Below, piece after piece: positions 8,715 to 18,220 of a stretch of DNA of 64,000 bases. Source of the stretch: Chloroflexota bacterium (GTDB lineage: Bacteria; Chloroflexota; Anaerolineae; CG2-30-64-16); NCBI GenBank assembly GCA_016876015.1, contig VGOD01000007.1, forward strand, positions 1 to 64,000, read 5' to 3'. The position numbers and the translations under genes are program-made. Below the pieces are notes generated by a model. That model saw nothing but the letters and a program-made list of their open reading frames with translations, did not search any database and was not told the DNA's origin. The stretch's first letter is position 1, and the number at the start of each line of letters is the position of its first letter.

Positions 8715-9272
8715 ATGCACATCGAGTACACGCGGTTGATGTCGTTGGCGCTGGACAAGGAGACTACGCCAGCCCAGGCGACCGATCTGCGCCGGCATCT
8801 AGACGCTTGCCCTGAATGCGCTGCACTGTGGCAGGAGTGGCAGGTCATTGATGCGCGACTGGCGCGCGCGCCGATGCTCGCAGCTCCGGACGGCTTCGCA
8901 GCCGGCGTGCAGGCGCGCCTGGCGGCTGCGGCGCAACGCCGCAGACAGTCATATTGGCTGGGGTCAGGGCTGTTGATCGCGTGGGGCGTCGCTCTGGCCG
9001 CGCTCCTGGCGCTGGTGGGGATGGCAGTATGGTGGGGATTACAGCATCCGCTTGAGGTGAGCGTGATCCTGTCTTCGGCTGCGATTTTGCTCAGCAATCT
9101 CAGCCGGCTGCTGTGCACCATGGAGACCGCTGTCGGCGTCATCAACGGCGCGGCGTTCCTCGTGGGAGGCGGGCTTCTCGTATCCATGACCGGCGCGCTG
9201 GCGCTGCTGTGGGTGTGGGTGATGTCCAACACCCGCCACTGGCTGCGACCGGCGATGTGGGAGGTCAGGTGA
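8715..9272 (+). CDS. Anti-sigma factor with putative zinc-finger (ZAS) domain
   Basis: A 185-residue membrane protein. The N-terminal cytosolic domain carries the zinc anti-sigma motif H-x3-C-x2-C in RRHLDACPEC (H28, C32, C35). A single-pass segment at about 82-106 is followed by further hydrophobic stretches at about 115-130 and 145-170, giving probably three transmembrane helices. It should bind and silence the ECF sigma factor encoded immediately upstream until regulated proteolysis or a conformational change releases it. Its stop overlaps the next start (TGATG), so translation continues into the polymer-forming protein gene. Confidence 0.88.
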   Translation: MHIEYTRLMSLALDKETTPAQATDLRRHLDACPECAALWQEWQVIDARLARAPMLAAPDGFAAGVQARLAAAAQRRRQSYWLGSGLLIAWGVALAALLALVGMAVWWGLQHPLEVSVILSSAAILLSNLSRLLCTMETAVGVINGAAFLVGGGLLVSMTGALALLWVWVMSNTRHWLRPAMWEVR

Positions 9273-10204
9273 TGGCAAAAAGAATGCTTTGGATTGGCTT
9301 GCTCGTTATCCTGCTGATAGTGGTGTTGCCCCCGACTGTGCTCGCCCAGGGCCCGGATGGCGACAAAGTCATCGTGGGCGAGGATTTCGTGCTGCTCCCT
9401 GGCCAGGAATTGAACGGCAATCTTGCAGTCATCGCTGGCAGCGCACGTCTCGAAGCGCAGAGTGTCGTCAATGGGGATGTGGCTGTCATGGGCGGATCGC
9501 TGATGATGGCCGGCGTCGTGCGCGGCAACGTGGCGGTTTTCGGAGGACGCGTGTCGCTGGCTGACACCGCTGTGGTGGAAGGCAACTTCGCAGGTTTCAC
9601 CGCCGCAGTCGAACGCGCTCCCGGCGCGGTCGTACGCGGGGATAGCATGGGCCTGCCGCGAGCGCCGATGGCCCCCGACTGGTCGAGCCGACCATCCCGA
9701 TCCGGTTTTGTCGAAGCCCTCCTCGCCTTTCTTCGCTGGCAGGCCGTGACTGTGGGTTGGGCTATGGTCTTGGCGTTCCTGGGCGTTGTCGCGCTGCTGG
9801 TGGCGCCCCGGCATGTCGCCGAGATCGCGACCGCTCTCGCTCGCGAGCCGGCTCTCAGCCTCGGCATCGGCCTGCTGACCCTGGTGGTTGGGCTGCTGGG
9901 CGGAGGCATCCTGCTCATCGCCTGTGGGTTGGGGTTGCTGGTGTGGTTGGCGCTTGCCTTCGGCCTGTTGGTCGGCTGGATCGCGATAGGTTTGTGGCTG
10001 GGCCAGCGCGCCTTGGGCGCCCTCAAGCTGCGCGATAGCTCAGCATTGGCCGAAGTCGCCCTCGGCGTTGTGGTGATCACCGTGGTGGCTCGTCTGCCCC
10101 TGTGCATCGGCTTTCTCTTCACCGTCATCGCCGGCGCAATTGGCCTGGGCGCCGTGGTGTTGACGCGCTTCGGGACGCAGCCGGCCAGCAGATGGAAGGC
10201 CTAG
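9272..10204 (+). CDS. Polymer-forming (bactofilin-like) exported membrane protein
   Basis: A 310-residue protein. It has a signal peptide or first helix (MAKRMLWIGLLVILLIVVLP, cleavage plausible after VLAQ). About 100 residues of short beta-helix-like repeats follow (LNGNLAVIAGSARLEAQSVV, NGDVAVMGGSLMMAGVV, RGNVAVFGGRV), typical of proteins annotated as polymer-forming cytoskeletal. Three or four transmembrane helices then occupy roughly 155-300. The ATG at 9272 overlaps the anti-sigma stop and is preceded by GGAGGTCAGG. Position as third gene of a sigma/anti-sigma operon suggests it is part of, or senses, an envelope structure controlled by that sigma factor. Confidence 0.78.
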   Translation: MAKRMLWIGLLVILLIVVLPPTVLAQGPDGDKVIVGEDFVLLPGQELNGNLAVIAGSARLEAQSVVNGDVAVMGGSLMMAGVVRGNVAVFGGRVSLADTAVVEGNFAGFTAAVERAPGAVVRGDSMGLPRAPMAPDWSSRPSRSGFVEALLAFLRWQAVTVGWAMVLAFLGVVALLVAPRHVAEIATALAREPALSLGIGLLTLVVGLLGGGILLIACGLGLLVWLALAFGLLVGWIAIGLWLGQRALGALKLRDSSALAEVALGVVVITVVARLPLCIGFLFTVIAGAIGLGAVVLTRFGTQPASRWKA

Positions 10205-10246
10205 CGCGGACTCGGCGCCGCTTGCCTTCACATCGCCGAGCATCTA

Positions 10247-10283
10247 CAGAGAGCAGCCCAGCTCCGGGCTGCTCTCTGTGTTT
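10247..10283 (+). terminator. Rho-independent terminator of the sigma operon
   Basis: A perfect 13-bp inverted repeat (10247-10259 with 10266-10278) with a six-base loop is followed by TGTTT. It lies about 40 bases after the stop of the polymer-forming protein gene. Confidence 0.8.
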
Positions 10284-10362
10284 CCAGTTATCTCCCGTCA
10301 TTTGACCAGCGGCGCGGGGCAGGTTACAATAGGCTTCAGAATCGCGATTCTCAGAAGAGAGA

Positions 10363-11289
10363 ATGTCAGGCGCTGTCGAGATGTCAACATCCCCTGTCGG
10401 ACACCTGGGGCTGCCTGCCGGCGCTGGTCCGCTGACGATTTTGCGCGCATCGCTCAGCGGGGGCCTATTGCGGATTGGGCCGGCCTGGGCCGTGTTGGCG
10501 GGCGCGTTGTCGAGCCGCACGCCGCTCGACAACGGCGCAGCTCTTCTGCGCCTGGCAGGCGCGATGGTCCTTGCGGACGTCGGTTGGGGGATCGTCTGGC
10601 GCTTGACCGCGGCCGATTCTGCAGAGGAAGCGCAAGGGGACGCCGGGTTTGCCAGCTTTGCGCCCTACGCGCAGCCCGGCGCTCTGTTAGCGCGTATTCG
10701 GACCAGGTTGCAGCACATGGCCGCGATCCACGGCGCAAGCGCGGCGTCGAGTTGGCACGAGCTGTTGGTCGGTCTGGCGCTGATCGTTGTACTGGGGCTC
10801 CTACTCGGTCTGCCGGCATTTCTGCTGAGTTGTGCGGCCATTCTTGTCGTGTTCTGGTCATGGAGCATCGCGCAGCGCGGTTTCCGGCCTGCCCTTTGTC
10901 ACAGCCTGGTTGGCACGGCTCTGCCGTGGATGCTCGGCGTGACGCTGGCTGGAGTTAACATAACTGCGGAGGATTCGGTAGCCTGGTTCGCGCCGGGTGT
11001 GCTGATGGTTGCGTTCGCGACCCTTCAGTGGCGCGTCCATCGGGCTTACCTGGGACTTGGGACGCGCGGGATCTGGTTGGGCCAGGCTGCCGTGTTGGCT
11101 GCGCTGATCTGGTTGCGACAACCTGTGGCTGCGGCAGTGGCCGCTTGCTTGCTGGCGCCGCCATACTGGTGGCTGGCACGGGTAGGCCCGGCCGTGCAAG
11201 ATGTCAGCCTCTTTCTGGCGCGCAGCGCTCCCTGGTGGTGGGCCACGATGATCCTGGCGGCCATCGCGGCCAGGATACGGTTGGCTTGA
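10363..11289 (+). CDS. Polytopic membrane protein of unknown function
   Basis: A 308-residue protein with about eight hydrophobic segments separated by short charged loops, including a soluble loop at about 90-125. The pattern of helices and a spaced Asp/Asn-poor core do not give a confident family; a distant UbiA-like or conserved hypothetical membrane protein is possible but unsupported by the usual Asp-rich motifs. The ATG at 10363 follows GAAGAGAGA closely; ATG at 10381 is an alternative. It stands alone between a terminator and argF, on the same strand as argF with a gap of about 36 bases. Confidence 0.6.
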   Translation: MSGAVEMSTSPVGHLGLPAGAGPLTILRASLSGGLLRIGPAWAVLAGALSSRTPLDNGAALLRLAGAMVLADVGWGIVWRLTAADSAEEAQGDAGFASFAPYAQPGALLARIRTRLQHMAAIHGASAASSWHELLVGLALIVVLGLLLGLPAFLLSCAAILVVFWSWSIAQRGFRPALCHSLVGTALPWMLGVTLAGVNITAEDSVAWFAPGVLMVAFATLQWRVHRAYLGLGTRGIWLGQAAVLAALIWLRQPVAAAVAACLLAPPYWWLARVGPAVQDVSLFLARSAPWWWATMILAAIAARIRLA

Positions 11290-11325
11290 TGCCATTCTGT
11301 ACGAACCAATAAAGGAGTCTTTGGA

Positions 11326-12255
11326 ATGACGAAGAAGGGTGATTTCCTCAGCCTGGCGGACTGCAGCGCCAGGCAGTTGTGGGCCTGGTTGGAGTTGGCC
11401 CGAGATCTGAAGGCTGAATGGAAGGCGGGCGGGAACAAGCCGCTGCTCAAGGGCAAGACGCTTGGCATGATCTTCCAGAAGCCCTCTCTGCGCACACGGG
11501 TCAGCTTCGAGATGGGGATGTTGCATCTGGGCGGCAACGCGCTCTATCTCTCGCCCAATGAGATCGGTTTGGGGGGCCGCGAGAGCGTAGCCGACGTCGC
11601 GCGCGTTCTAGCGCGCTATATGGATGGCATCATGGCGCGCGTCTTTGCGCACGATCATGTCGTCGAGCTGGCGCGTCATGCGCGAGTCCCAGTGATCAAC
11701 GGTCTTTCCGATCTCACGCATCCGTGCCAGGGGCTGACCGACCTCTTCACGATTTGGGAGAAACTGGGGCGACTGTCTGGGGTTAAGCTGGCGTATGTAG
11801 GTGATGGCAACAACGTCGTCAATTCATTGCTGTTCGGTGGGTCGAAACTCGGCATGCACATCAGCGTTGGGACGCCTGTCGGCTATGAGGCGAAACCATT
11901 CGTGCTGCAACAAGCGCACAAGTTCGCCGCAGAAAGCGGCGGCACGATCGTGACCACGCACGATCCTCATGCAGCCGTGGCGGACGCGGATGTGATCTAC
12001 ACAGATGTGTGGACCAGCATGGGGCAAGAGACCGAGAAAGCGCAGCGGCTCTTGGTGTTTCCCCCATTTCAGATCAATGCGCAACTGATCGCGTCGGGAA
12101 AAGCAACAGCTATCGTGATGCATTGTCTACCTGCGCACCGCGGCGAGGAGATTACCGACGAGGTCGCTGATGGGCCGCAGTCGGTGCTCTTCGATCAGGC
12201 CGAGAACCGGATGCACGCACAGAAAGCGATTCTGGCGGATCTCTTGGCCGACTGA
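11326..12255 (+). CDS. argF: Ornithine carbamoyltransferase
   Basis: A 309-residue enzyme of arginine biosynthesis (carbamoyl phosphate plus ornithine to citrulline). The carbamoyl-phosphate loop reads [11 protein letters not shown] (54-58 SLRTR, the usual variant of STRTR). The ornithine-side motif [11 protein letters not shown] near the C-terminus separates it from aspartate carbamoyltransferase, and DLTHPCQ is also present. The length is normal. An AAAGGAG ribosome-binding site lies eight bases before the ATG. No other arg genes are nearby, and no ARG-box-like operator was recognised. Confidence 0.96.
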   Translation: MTKKGDFLSLADCSARQLWAWLELARDLKAEWKAGGNKPLLKGKTLGMIFQKPSLRTRVSFEMGMLHLGGNALYLSPNEIGLGGRESVADVARVLARYMDGIMARVFAHDHVVELARHARVPVINGLSDLTHPCQGLTDLFTIWEKLGRLSGVKLAYVGDGNNVVNSLLFGGSKLGMHISVGTPVGYEAKPFVLQQAHKFAAESGGTIVTTHDPHAAVADADVIYTDVWTSMGQETEKAQRLLVFPPFQINAQLIASGKATAIVMHCLPAHRGEEITDEVADGPQSVLFDQAENRMHAQKAILADLLAD

Positions 12256-12285
12256 TGGTGAGCGACAGGTCTGCGAGACTGATTC

Positions 12286-13110
12286 GTGCCTGAACTGATC
12301 AGCAGCCTTCTGCAGCAAATCACAGCCGAGTTTGCGGGCATCTGGCCGCAAATATCGCTGGCCAGCGTCATTGACATCTTCCTGGTGGCTCTGATTTTCT
12401 ATGGCCTCCTGCGGTTTTTCCAGGGTACCCAGGCAGTGTCGTTGCTGCGCGGGATTCTGGTCGTAGCTCTGGTCATCTTACTAGCTGCGAGCCGATTGAC
12501 CGCGCTTGGGTGGCTGATTCGCAACTCTTTGCCGGTGATCCTGGTTGCGATCCCCGTGATCTTTCAGCCGGAACTGCGGCGAGCTCTGGAGCGATTGGGC
12601 CGCACAGGGTTGATGCTGGGCCGGTCAAGCCGCGAATCCGCCGCCCAACGCGTGATTTTTGAGATTGTGCAGGCCGTTGAGGATTTGGCCAGGGAGCGCA
12701 CCGGCGCCTTGATCATACTGGAGGGGGATACAGGCCTGGAGGAGCACATCGAGTTCGGCGAACGAGTCAATGGCAATGTGTCGGCGCGGTTGCTCTCCAC
12801 GATCTTCTTTCCGGGCACGGCCTTGCACGACGGCGCAGTGATAATCCGCGAGGATCAGATCATTGCGGCCGGTTGCGTGCTGCCGCTGACGTCGCGTGTG
12901 CTTTCCGATAGCTCGCTGGGCACACGGCATCGCGCGGCCGTGGGCATCACTGAACAAAATGACGCCCTGGCTGTCGTGGTTTCGGAAGAGACGGGCATTA
13001 TCTCGATCGCCCGGCATGGCCGCATGGTGCGCCGCCTGGATTCGGCGCGCCTGCGACGTATGCTGCAAATGTTCTACCGTCCGCGGCGCTTGTTGGGGAA
13101 TGACGCGTAG
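12286..13110 (+). CDS. cdaA: Diadenylate cyclase CdaA (DisA_N domain)
   Basis: A 274-residue membrane enzyme that condenses two ATP into the messenger c-di-AMP. Three N-terminal hydrophobic helices (about 28-100) precede the DAC domain, whose catalytic motifs DGA (182-184) and GTRHRAA (212-218) are intact. The start is GTG at 12286. The next gene, a YbbR/CdaR protein, begins at the base after its stop, which is the conserved cdaA-cdaR arrangement. The usual third partner glmM is absent; der follows instead. Confidence 0.95.
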   Translation: MPELISSLLQQITAEFAGIWPQISLASVIDIFLVALIFYGLLRFFQGTQAVSLLRGILVVALVILLAASRLTALGWLIRNSLPVILVAIPVIFQPELRRALERLGRTGLMLGRSSRESAAQRVIFEIVQAVEDLARERTGALIILEGDTGLEEHIEFGERVNGNVSARLLSTIFFPGTALHDGAVIIREDQIIAAGCVLPLTSRVLSDSSLGTRHRAAVGITEQNDALAVVVSEETGIISIARHGRMVRRLDSARLRRMLQMFYRPRRLLGNDA

Positions 13111-14454
13111 ATGATGAAGGCCTGGTTCTCGAATCTCGGCTCTGGAATCCTGGCGCTCGTGCTGGCGATCACCGTGTGGGTGATTGCGGTGCGCGAGGAG
13201 CACCCGCGCGACTGGTTCAGCCAGCCTATTGCTATCAGTCGGGCGGGGTTGCCTGAAACCCTGGGTGTCTTTGGCGAGATGGTGAGTCAGGTGCGGGTGG
13301 AAATCCGTGCGCCCAAACGGCGCTGGCAAGACCTTAAGGCGCGCGACTTCACGGCTTGGGTAGATCTGAGCGGACTGCAGGCCGGCAAGTACGATGTTCG
13401 CGTCCAGGTCAAGTCGCCAGAGCCCCAGGTCCAGGTGCTAACTGTGGATCCGCCGGTGATTCGTGTGTGGCTTGAGGAACAGCGCCAGAAGGCCGTGCCT
13501 GTCTACGTGAATATCCTGGATGTGCCGGCGTTCGGCTATGACTGGCAGTCGCCGGTCATCTCACCGACGAAAGTGCTGGTGCAGGGCTCCGCGTCGGTGG
13601 TGGAACAGGTCGAGTCGGCCGCTACGGACATGTACCTGCGCGGCGCGCGCGCGACGGTCGAGCGCGTCTTGCGTGTGTGGGTGCGCAATGCAGCCGGCGA
13701 GACGATCGGGTTTGTCAATGTGACGCCGCGCGAGGTGGCTGTCACCGTGCCGGTGGTGCAATTGCCGGGCTACCGCGAAGTGGCGATTCTGGTCGAGCCG
13801 TATGGCCAACCAGCCAGCGGCTATACTCTCAGCGGGGTGAACGCCGATCCAAAGCTCGTCACGGTCTTTGGGGATCCCGCCGTCATCTCCGGGTTGAGCG
13901 GCTACATTACTGTGCCTGTGGATATCGCCCGGGCCAATAGCGATGTCGTCGAGCGCGTGCCGCTTAGACTGCCAGAACACGTCTCGACGTTGGGGCCGCA
14001 GAGCGTCAGTGTACGGGTCAGCATCTCCGCGATTGTCGGGTCGCAGACCGTGCGCCGGCGGCCGGTCATCCAGGGACTCGGACCCGGGTTGACATATGTA
14101 TTGACCCTGAACGAGGTGAATGTGTTCTTGTCCGGCCCGGTGCCTAAACTCGATGCTCTCAAGCCCGACGCTGTGCCCGTTGTCCTTGACCTGACTGGTC
14201 TGGCTCCTGGAACACACGTCGTCGAGCCGCGGGTTCCGCCGCCTGAGGGCATCAAGGTCGAAGGGCTGTCGCCACAGACCATCGAGGTCACCATCGGGCT
14301 GCTGAGTACACCCACGCCCACAACAACACCCACACCTACACTCACGCCGACCCTCGGCATGCTTTCGCGCGGGGTGTTTGACTCCCTGGCATCCTTGACT
14401 CCCACGGGGACGCCAACGGGGCTGCCCACGGGCAGCCGTCCCAAGCAGCCGTAG
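13111..14454 (+). CDS. cdaR: CdaR/YbbR-domain regulator of diadenylate cyclase
   Basis: A 447-residue protein with an N-terminal membrane anchor (about 7-28, WFSNLGSGILALVLAITVWV) and four extracytoplasmic YbbR repeats (about 35-400), each beginning with a pattern like PVxVxxxxxPxxGY. It ends in a Pro-Thr-rich tail with low complexity. CdaR binds CdaA at the membrane and modulates c-di-AMP synthesis. It follows cdaA without a gap and its stop shares a base with an in-frame GTG upstream of der, so the three are probably one transcript. Confidence 0.9.
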   Translation: MMKAWFSNLGSGILALVLAITVWVIAVREEHPRDWFSQPIAISRAGLPETLGVFGEMVSQVRVEIRAPKRRWQDLKARDFTAWVDLSGLQAGKYDVRVQVKSPEPQVQVLTVDPPVIRVWLEEQRQKAVPVYVNILDVPAFGYDWQSPVISPTKVLVQGSASVVEQVESAATDMYLRGARATVERVLRVWVRNAAGETIGFVNVTPREVAVTVPVVQLPGYREVAILVEPYGQPASGYTLSGVNADPKLVTVFGDPAVISGLSGYITVPVDIARANSDVVERVPLRLPEHVSTLGPQSVSVRVSISAIVGSQTVRRRPVIQGLGPGLTYVLTLNEVNVFLSGPVPKLDALKPDAVPVVLDLTGLAPGTHVVEPRVPPPEGIKVEGLSPQTIEVTIGLLSTPTPTTTPTPTLTPTLGMLSRGVFDSLASLTPTGTPTGLPTGSRPKQP

Positions 14455-14465
14455 TGAGGTATGCG

Positions 14466-15836
14466 ATGCGCAAGCCGATTGCAGCTCTTGTTGGGCGGCC
14501 CAATGTTGGCAAGTCCACCCTGTTCAATCGTCTGGTGGGGCAGCGGATAGCGATCGTCGAGGACGAACCTGGCACCACTCGCGATCGGCTCTACGGTGAA
14601 TCGGAGTGGACAGGCCGGGCATTCCTTCTGGTGGACACGGGCGGAATAGACGTGGCGGCCACAGACAAAGCGCCGCAGAAAGAACGCCGTCCGGAAACGT
14701 TGTCTCTGTCCTCGCGCGATTTTGCCCGCGAAATCCGTGCGCAGGCTGAGCTGGCCATAGATGAGGCAGACGTCGTCGTGCTGCTGGTAGACGCCCGTGA
14801 CGGCCTGACCGAGGCAGATCGCGACGTGGCCGACCTGCTGCGTCGCTCCGCGCGGCCCGTAGTTCTGGCCGCCAACAAGGCTGATAACGAGGCCCGGCGG
14901 AATGCCGCAGTGGAGTTTCACGAGCTGGGTCTGGGCGAGCCCTATGTGATCTCTGCGCTGCATGGCACAGGTACGGGCGACTTGCTGGATGCCATCGTGG
15001 CGCACATCCCGGTCGTGGCCGAGGAGCCGGAGGATACGATGGTGCGCATCGCCATCGTCGGCCGTCCCAACGTGGGCAAATCTTCGTTGGTCAATGCGTT
15101 GCTGCAAGAGGACAGAGTGATCGTAAGCCCGATCCCTGGCACGACCCGCGATGCGATTGACACTGAACTGCTCTGGGAAGGGCAAGAGGTTGTGTTGATT
15201 GATACGGCTGGCATTCGACGGCGGGGGAAGGTGGAGAGCGGCGTCGAGAAGTACAGTGTATTGCGTGCGATCAATGCCATTCAGCGCGCGGATGTGGCTT
15301 TGTTGGTGCTGGATGCTACGGCAGGTGTGATCGCCCAGGATGCTCATGTTGCTGAGTTCATCCTGGAGGCGCGCAAGAGCGTGGCCGTGATCGTCAATAA
15401 GTGGGATGCGGTGGAAGACAAGGCATCCGATTCGGTGCTGGCGTTTACGCGTCAGATCAGAGAGCAGTTGCGTTTCTTGGACTACGTGCCGGTGTTGTTC
15501 GTGTCGGCGCTGACGCGGCAGCGGGTCAGCAAAATACTGCCGTTGGTGACGGAAATCGTGGAGCAACGGCGGTTCCGCATCCCAACGGCTGAGCTCAATC
15601 GCCTGCTCCGTCAAGCGGTCATGGAACACCCGGCGCCGAATCGGCGTGGACGGCAACTGAAGTTTCTTTACGCAACCCAAGCTGAGACTTCGCCGCCGAC
15701 CTTCGTGGTCTTTGTCAATGATCGAGAGTTGGTGCATTTCACGTATGCCCGGTATCTCGAGAACCGCATACGCGCGGCCTATCCGTTCGAGGGTACACCT
15801 CTGCGACTGGATTTTCGGGAGCGACGTGACACGTGA
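14466..15836 (+). CDS. der: Ribosome-biogenesis GTPase Der (EngA)
   Basis: A tandem GTPase of 456 residues needed for 50S subunit maturation. The first G domain has GRPNVGKST (10-18), DTGG and NKAD; the second has GRPNVGKSS, DTAGIRRRGK and NKWD. A KH-like domain fills the last 80 residues. There is an unusual insert in the first domain switch region (about 65-85, AATDKAPQKERRPETLS). The ATG at 14466 with GAGG upstream is preferred; a GTG at 14454 is in frame and overlaps the cdaR stop. Confidence 0.95.
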   Translation: MRKPIAALVGRPNVGKSTLFNRLVGQRIAIVEDEPGTTRDRLYGESEWTGRAFLLVDTGGIDVAATDKAPQKERRPETLSLSSRDFAREIRAQAELAIDEADVVVLLVDARDGLTEADRDVADLLRRSARPVVLAANKADNEARRNAAVEFHELGLGEPYVISALHGTGTGDLLDAIVAHIPVVAEEPEDTMVRIAIVGRPNVGKSSLVNALLQEDRVIVSPIPGTTRDAIDTELLWEGQEVVLIDTAGIRRRGKVESGVEKYSVLRAINAIQRADVALLVLDATAGVIAQDAHVAEFILEARKSVAVIVNKWDAVEDKASDSVLAFTRQIREQLRFLDYVPVLFVSALTRQRVSKILPLVTEIVEQRRFRIPTAELNRLLRQAVMEHPAPNRRGRQLKFLYATQAETSPPTFVVFVNDRELVHFTYARYLENRIRAAYPFEGTPLRLDFRERRDT

Positions 15837-15841
15837 TCGGA

Positions 15842-15868
15842 TTTTCGTGTAGTCATTACACTACAAAA
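15842..15868. repeat. Short dispersed motif, copy 1 (TTTTCGTGTAGTCATTAC core)
   Basis: This 27-base AT-rich element upstream of the M28 peptidase gene contains TGTAGT and ACTACA in inverted orientation six bases apart. Closely related sequences occur at 30381-30405 (opposite strand) and 56228-56258. It may be an operator or a small mobile repeat; the sequence alone does not decide. Confidence 0.55.
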
Positions 15869-15905
15869 CCACCAGTCAGATCATACTTCTAAGAAAAAAC
15901 AAACT

Positions 15906-16847
15906 ATGCGAAAATCAGTGCGTTTGGCGACCTGGTTACGGGAGCGCTGGTTGGAGGCAGTCCTGCTAGCAGGATTCGCCGTTTTGTTGGGGTGGTATGG
16001 CGTGGTGGGGTATGGCTTCATACCCAAGCCGCCGCCTACGCCAACTCCGTTGGTAGGACAGTTCGATGGGGCGGTTGCCTATCGCCATGTGCTGGCTCAG
16101 GTTAATTTTGGGCCCCGACCGACAGGATCGAAGGCCAGTCGGCAGACCGGAGATTACATCATTGCACACCTAAAACAGATGGGTTGGCAGGTGGAAATCG
16201 AGGAATTCACATACAAGGGAGTGGTGGGGCGCAACATTATTGGCAAGGCGGGCAGTGGAAAAGTAGGACTCATCGGCGCTCACTATGATACGCGGCGTCA
16301 GGCTGATAACGACCCGGAGCCAGCCAGACGCAAGGAGCCTGTGTTGGGCGCCAACGATGGCGGCAGCGGGGTCGCCGTCCTGCTGGAACTGGCGCGCTCG
16401 CTCGACAAGAGCAAGTTGTCCAACCAGGTCTGGCTCACCTTCTTCGATGCCGAGGACAACGGCCGGCTGGACGAGTGGGAATTCATCGTCGGCTCAACCT
16501 ATATGGCCGAGAACCTGAAGATTCGCCCGGAATTCGTGATCGTCGTGGATATGGTCGGAGACGTGGATCAACAGATTTACAAGGAGCGGAACTCAACTGC
16601 CGGATTGCAAGACAGACTGTTCGAAATCGCGGCCAGACTCGGATACCGGGCCTTCTTCATTCCCGAGTACAAGTGGGCGATGCTCGATGATCATACGCCG
16701 TTCCTGCGGAAAGGCATACCGGCCGTAGATTTGATTGACTTCGACTATCCGTGGTATCACACGACCCAGGATACCGCGGACAAAGTCGCGCCAGCCTCCC
16801 TGGAGCGTGTGGGACGGGTGTTGAAGGTTTTCTTGGAGAGCAAGTGA
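15906..16847 (+). CDS. M28 family metallopeptidase, membrane anchored (QC-like)
   Basis: A 313-residue protein with an N-terminal membrane helix (about 15-38) and a Pro-Thr linker. A zinc-dependent M28 fold follows. Metal ligands are visible in order: H126 (GAHYDTR), D151 (GANDGGSG), the catalytic acid and metal Glu around E183 (FDAEDNG), D215 (VVDMVGD) and H285 (PWYHTTQDT). The family includes aminopeptidases and glutaminyl-peptide cyclotransferases; the WYHT and FFDAEDNG contexts resemble the cyclotransferase-like branch. It acts outside the membrane. Its stop overlaps the GTG start of hflX by four bases. The upstream region is AT-rich and carries the dispersed motif. Confidence 0.88.
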   Translation: MRKSVRLATWLRERWLEAVLLAGFAVLLGWYGVVGYGFIPKPPPTPTPLVGQFDGAVAYRHVLAQVNFGPRPTGSKASRQTGDYIIAHLKQMGWQVEIEEFTYKGVVGRNIIGKAGSGKVGLIGAHYDTRRQADNDPEPARRKEPVLGANDGGSGVAVLLELARSLDKSKLSNQVWLTFFDAEDNGRLDEWEFIVGSTYMAENLKIRPEFVIVVDMVGDVDQQIYKERNSTAGLQDRLFEIAARLGYRAFFIPEYKWAMLDDHTPFLRKGIPAVDLIDFDYPWYHTTQDTADKVAPASLERVGRVLKVFLESK

Positions 16848-18211
16848 CATTGGGAGACAAGAGAGGCACGCGCGTATATGACGTCGCTCCAGTCGAGGAG
16901 ACAGCTCTGCTGGTCGGCGTCGAGATCAAGGGCTCGCGATCGATCTGGAGGCTGGAGGATTCGCTCGCAGAGCTGACTCGTCTCGCTGAGACCGCGGGAC
17001 TGGAGGTCGTCGGCGTTCTGGAGCAACGGCTAGACCGGCCCAGTCCCGCCACGTTGATCGGCTCCGGTAAAGTCGAGGAGCTGATCGCTCTGCAGGCAGA
17101 TACGCAAGCCCGGGTGATCGTCTTCGATGAGGAGCTGTCGCCGGCCCAGCAGCGAGAGATCGAACGCGCCATTGGCGATCAACAGGTCAAGGTGTTGGAT
17201 CGCACCGCGCTGATCCTCGACATCTTCGCCCAACACGCTCACACGCGAGACGGTGCCCTTCAGGTGGAACTCGCTCAGTACGAATACCGCCTGCCTCGCC
17301 TGACACGCGCCTGGACCCACCTGGCCCGGCAAGCCGGCGGCGCGGCAGGACGCGGTGGGGCGGGCGGCGTGGGCTTGCGCGGACCAGGTGAAACGCAGTT
17401 GGAGGTGGATCGCCGCGAGATCAGCCGGCGCATCGCACATCTGAAACAAGAGCTGGAAGCCATTCGTACACATCGTGCGCAATACCGGCGTCGCCGCTCG
17501 CGCGAGTCCATTCCGATCGTTGCCCTGGTCGGGTACACCAACGCCGGCAAGTCCACGCTCCTGAACGCGCTGAGCGGCGCCAACGTCTACGCGGCCGACC
17601 AGCTCTTCGCCACACTCGATCCCACCACGCGGCGCATCGCTTTGCCTGGGGGTAGGGAGGTCCTGGTAACCGATACGGTTGGCTTCATACAGAAGCTGCC
17701 CACGACGCTGGTCGCGGCGTTTCGCGCCACGCTGGAGGAAATCACCGAAGCCGACTTGCTACTGCATTTGGTTGACATAACTCACGCAAATGCTGAACAG
17801 CAAGTCATCACGGTGATGGAGGTCCTCAGCGATCTCGGCGCAACGGAACAGCCGATTGTCACTGCGCTGAACAAGATAGATCGGCTGCCGGACGCAGAAG
17901 CGGCGTGCACGCAACTGGACGGCTTGCCCAACACCGTGCCCATCTCGGCGTTGACAGGGCAGGGGGTATCGGAGCTGCTCGCGCGGGTCGAGGAGGTGCT
18001 CACCGAGGAACTGATGGCGGTGGAGGCGGTACTGCCATACGCGCGCGGTGACTTGCTGGCGCTCTTCCATCGCCGCGGGGTGATCACCCGCGAGGACCAT
18101 CGGGCTGATGGCACACATGTGGCGGGGAAGCTCCCTTCCAGGCTTCTGCCGCGGTTCGAATCGTACCTGGCCACCCGCGGCGAAAACGCCGGTCGCACCG
18201 GCCGCAACTGA
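16844..18211 (+). CDS. hflX: Ribosome-associated GTPase HflX
   Basis: A 455-residue GTPase that splits stalled or stressed ribosomes. The N-terminal HflX domain includes RPSPATLIGSGKVEEL and the Gly-rich loop GPGETQLEVDRR. The G domain has GYTNAGKST (230-238), DTVGFIQKLP and NKID, and a C-terminal region follows. The GTG start at 16844 is preceded by GGAG and overlaps the stop of the M28 peptidase gene. The length is normal. A HAD phosphatase gene follows after nine bases. Confidence 0.93.
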   Translation: MTLGDKRGTRVYDVAPVEETALLVGVEIKGSRSIWRLEDSLAELTRLAETAGLEVVGVLEQRLDRPSPATLIGSGKVEELIALQADTQARVIVFDEELSPAQQREIERAIGDQQVKVLDRTALILDIFAQHAHTRDGALQVELAQYEYRLPRLTRAWTHLARQAGGAAGRGGAGGVGLRGPGETQLEVDRREISRRIAHLKQELEAIRTHRAQYRRRRSRESIPIVALVGYTNAGKSTLLNALSGANVYAADQLFATLDPTTRRIALPGGREVLVTDTVGFIQKLPTTLVAAFRATLEEITEADLLLHLVDITHANAEQQVITVMEVLSDLGATEQPIVTALNKIDRLPDAEAACTQLDGLPNTVPISALTGQGVSELLARVEEVLTEELMAVEAVLPYARGDLLALFHRRGVITREDHRADGTHVAGKLPSRLLPRFESYLATRGENAGRTGRN

Positions 18212-18220
18212 GGACTGAAG

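Noticed and set aside
13902-15737. A 611-codon minus-strand open frame opposite cdaR and der.
   Set aside because: It is antisense to two well-supported genes; long shadow frames are expected in GC-rich DNA.
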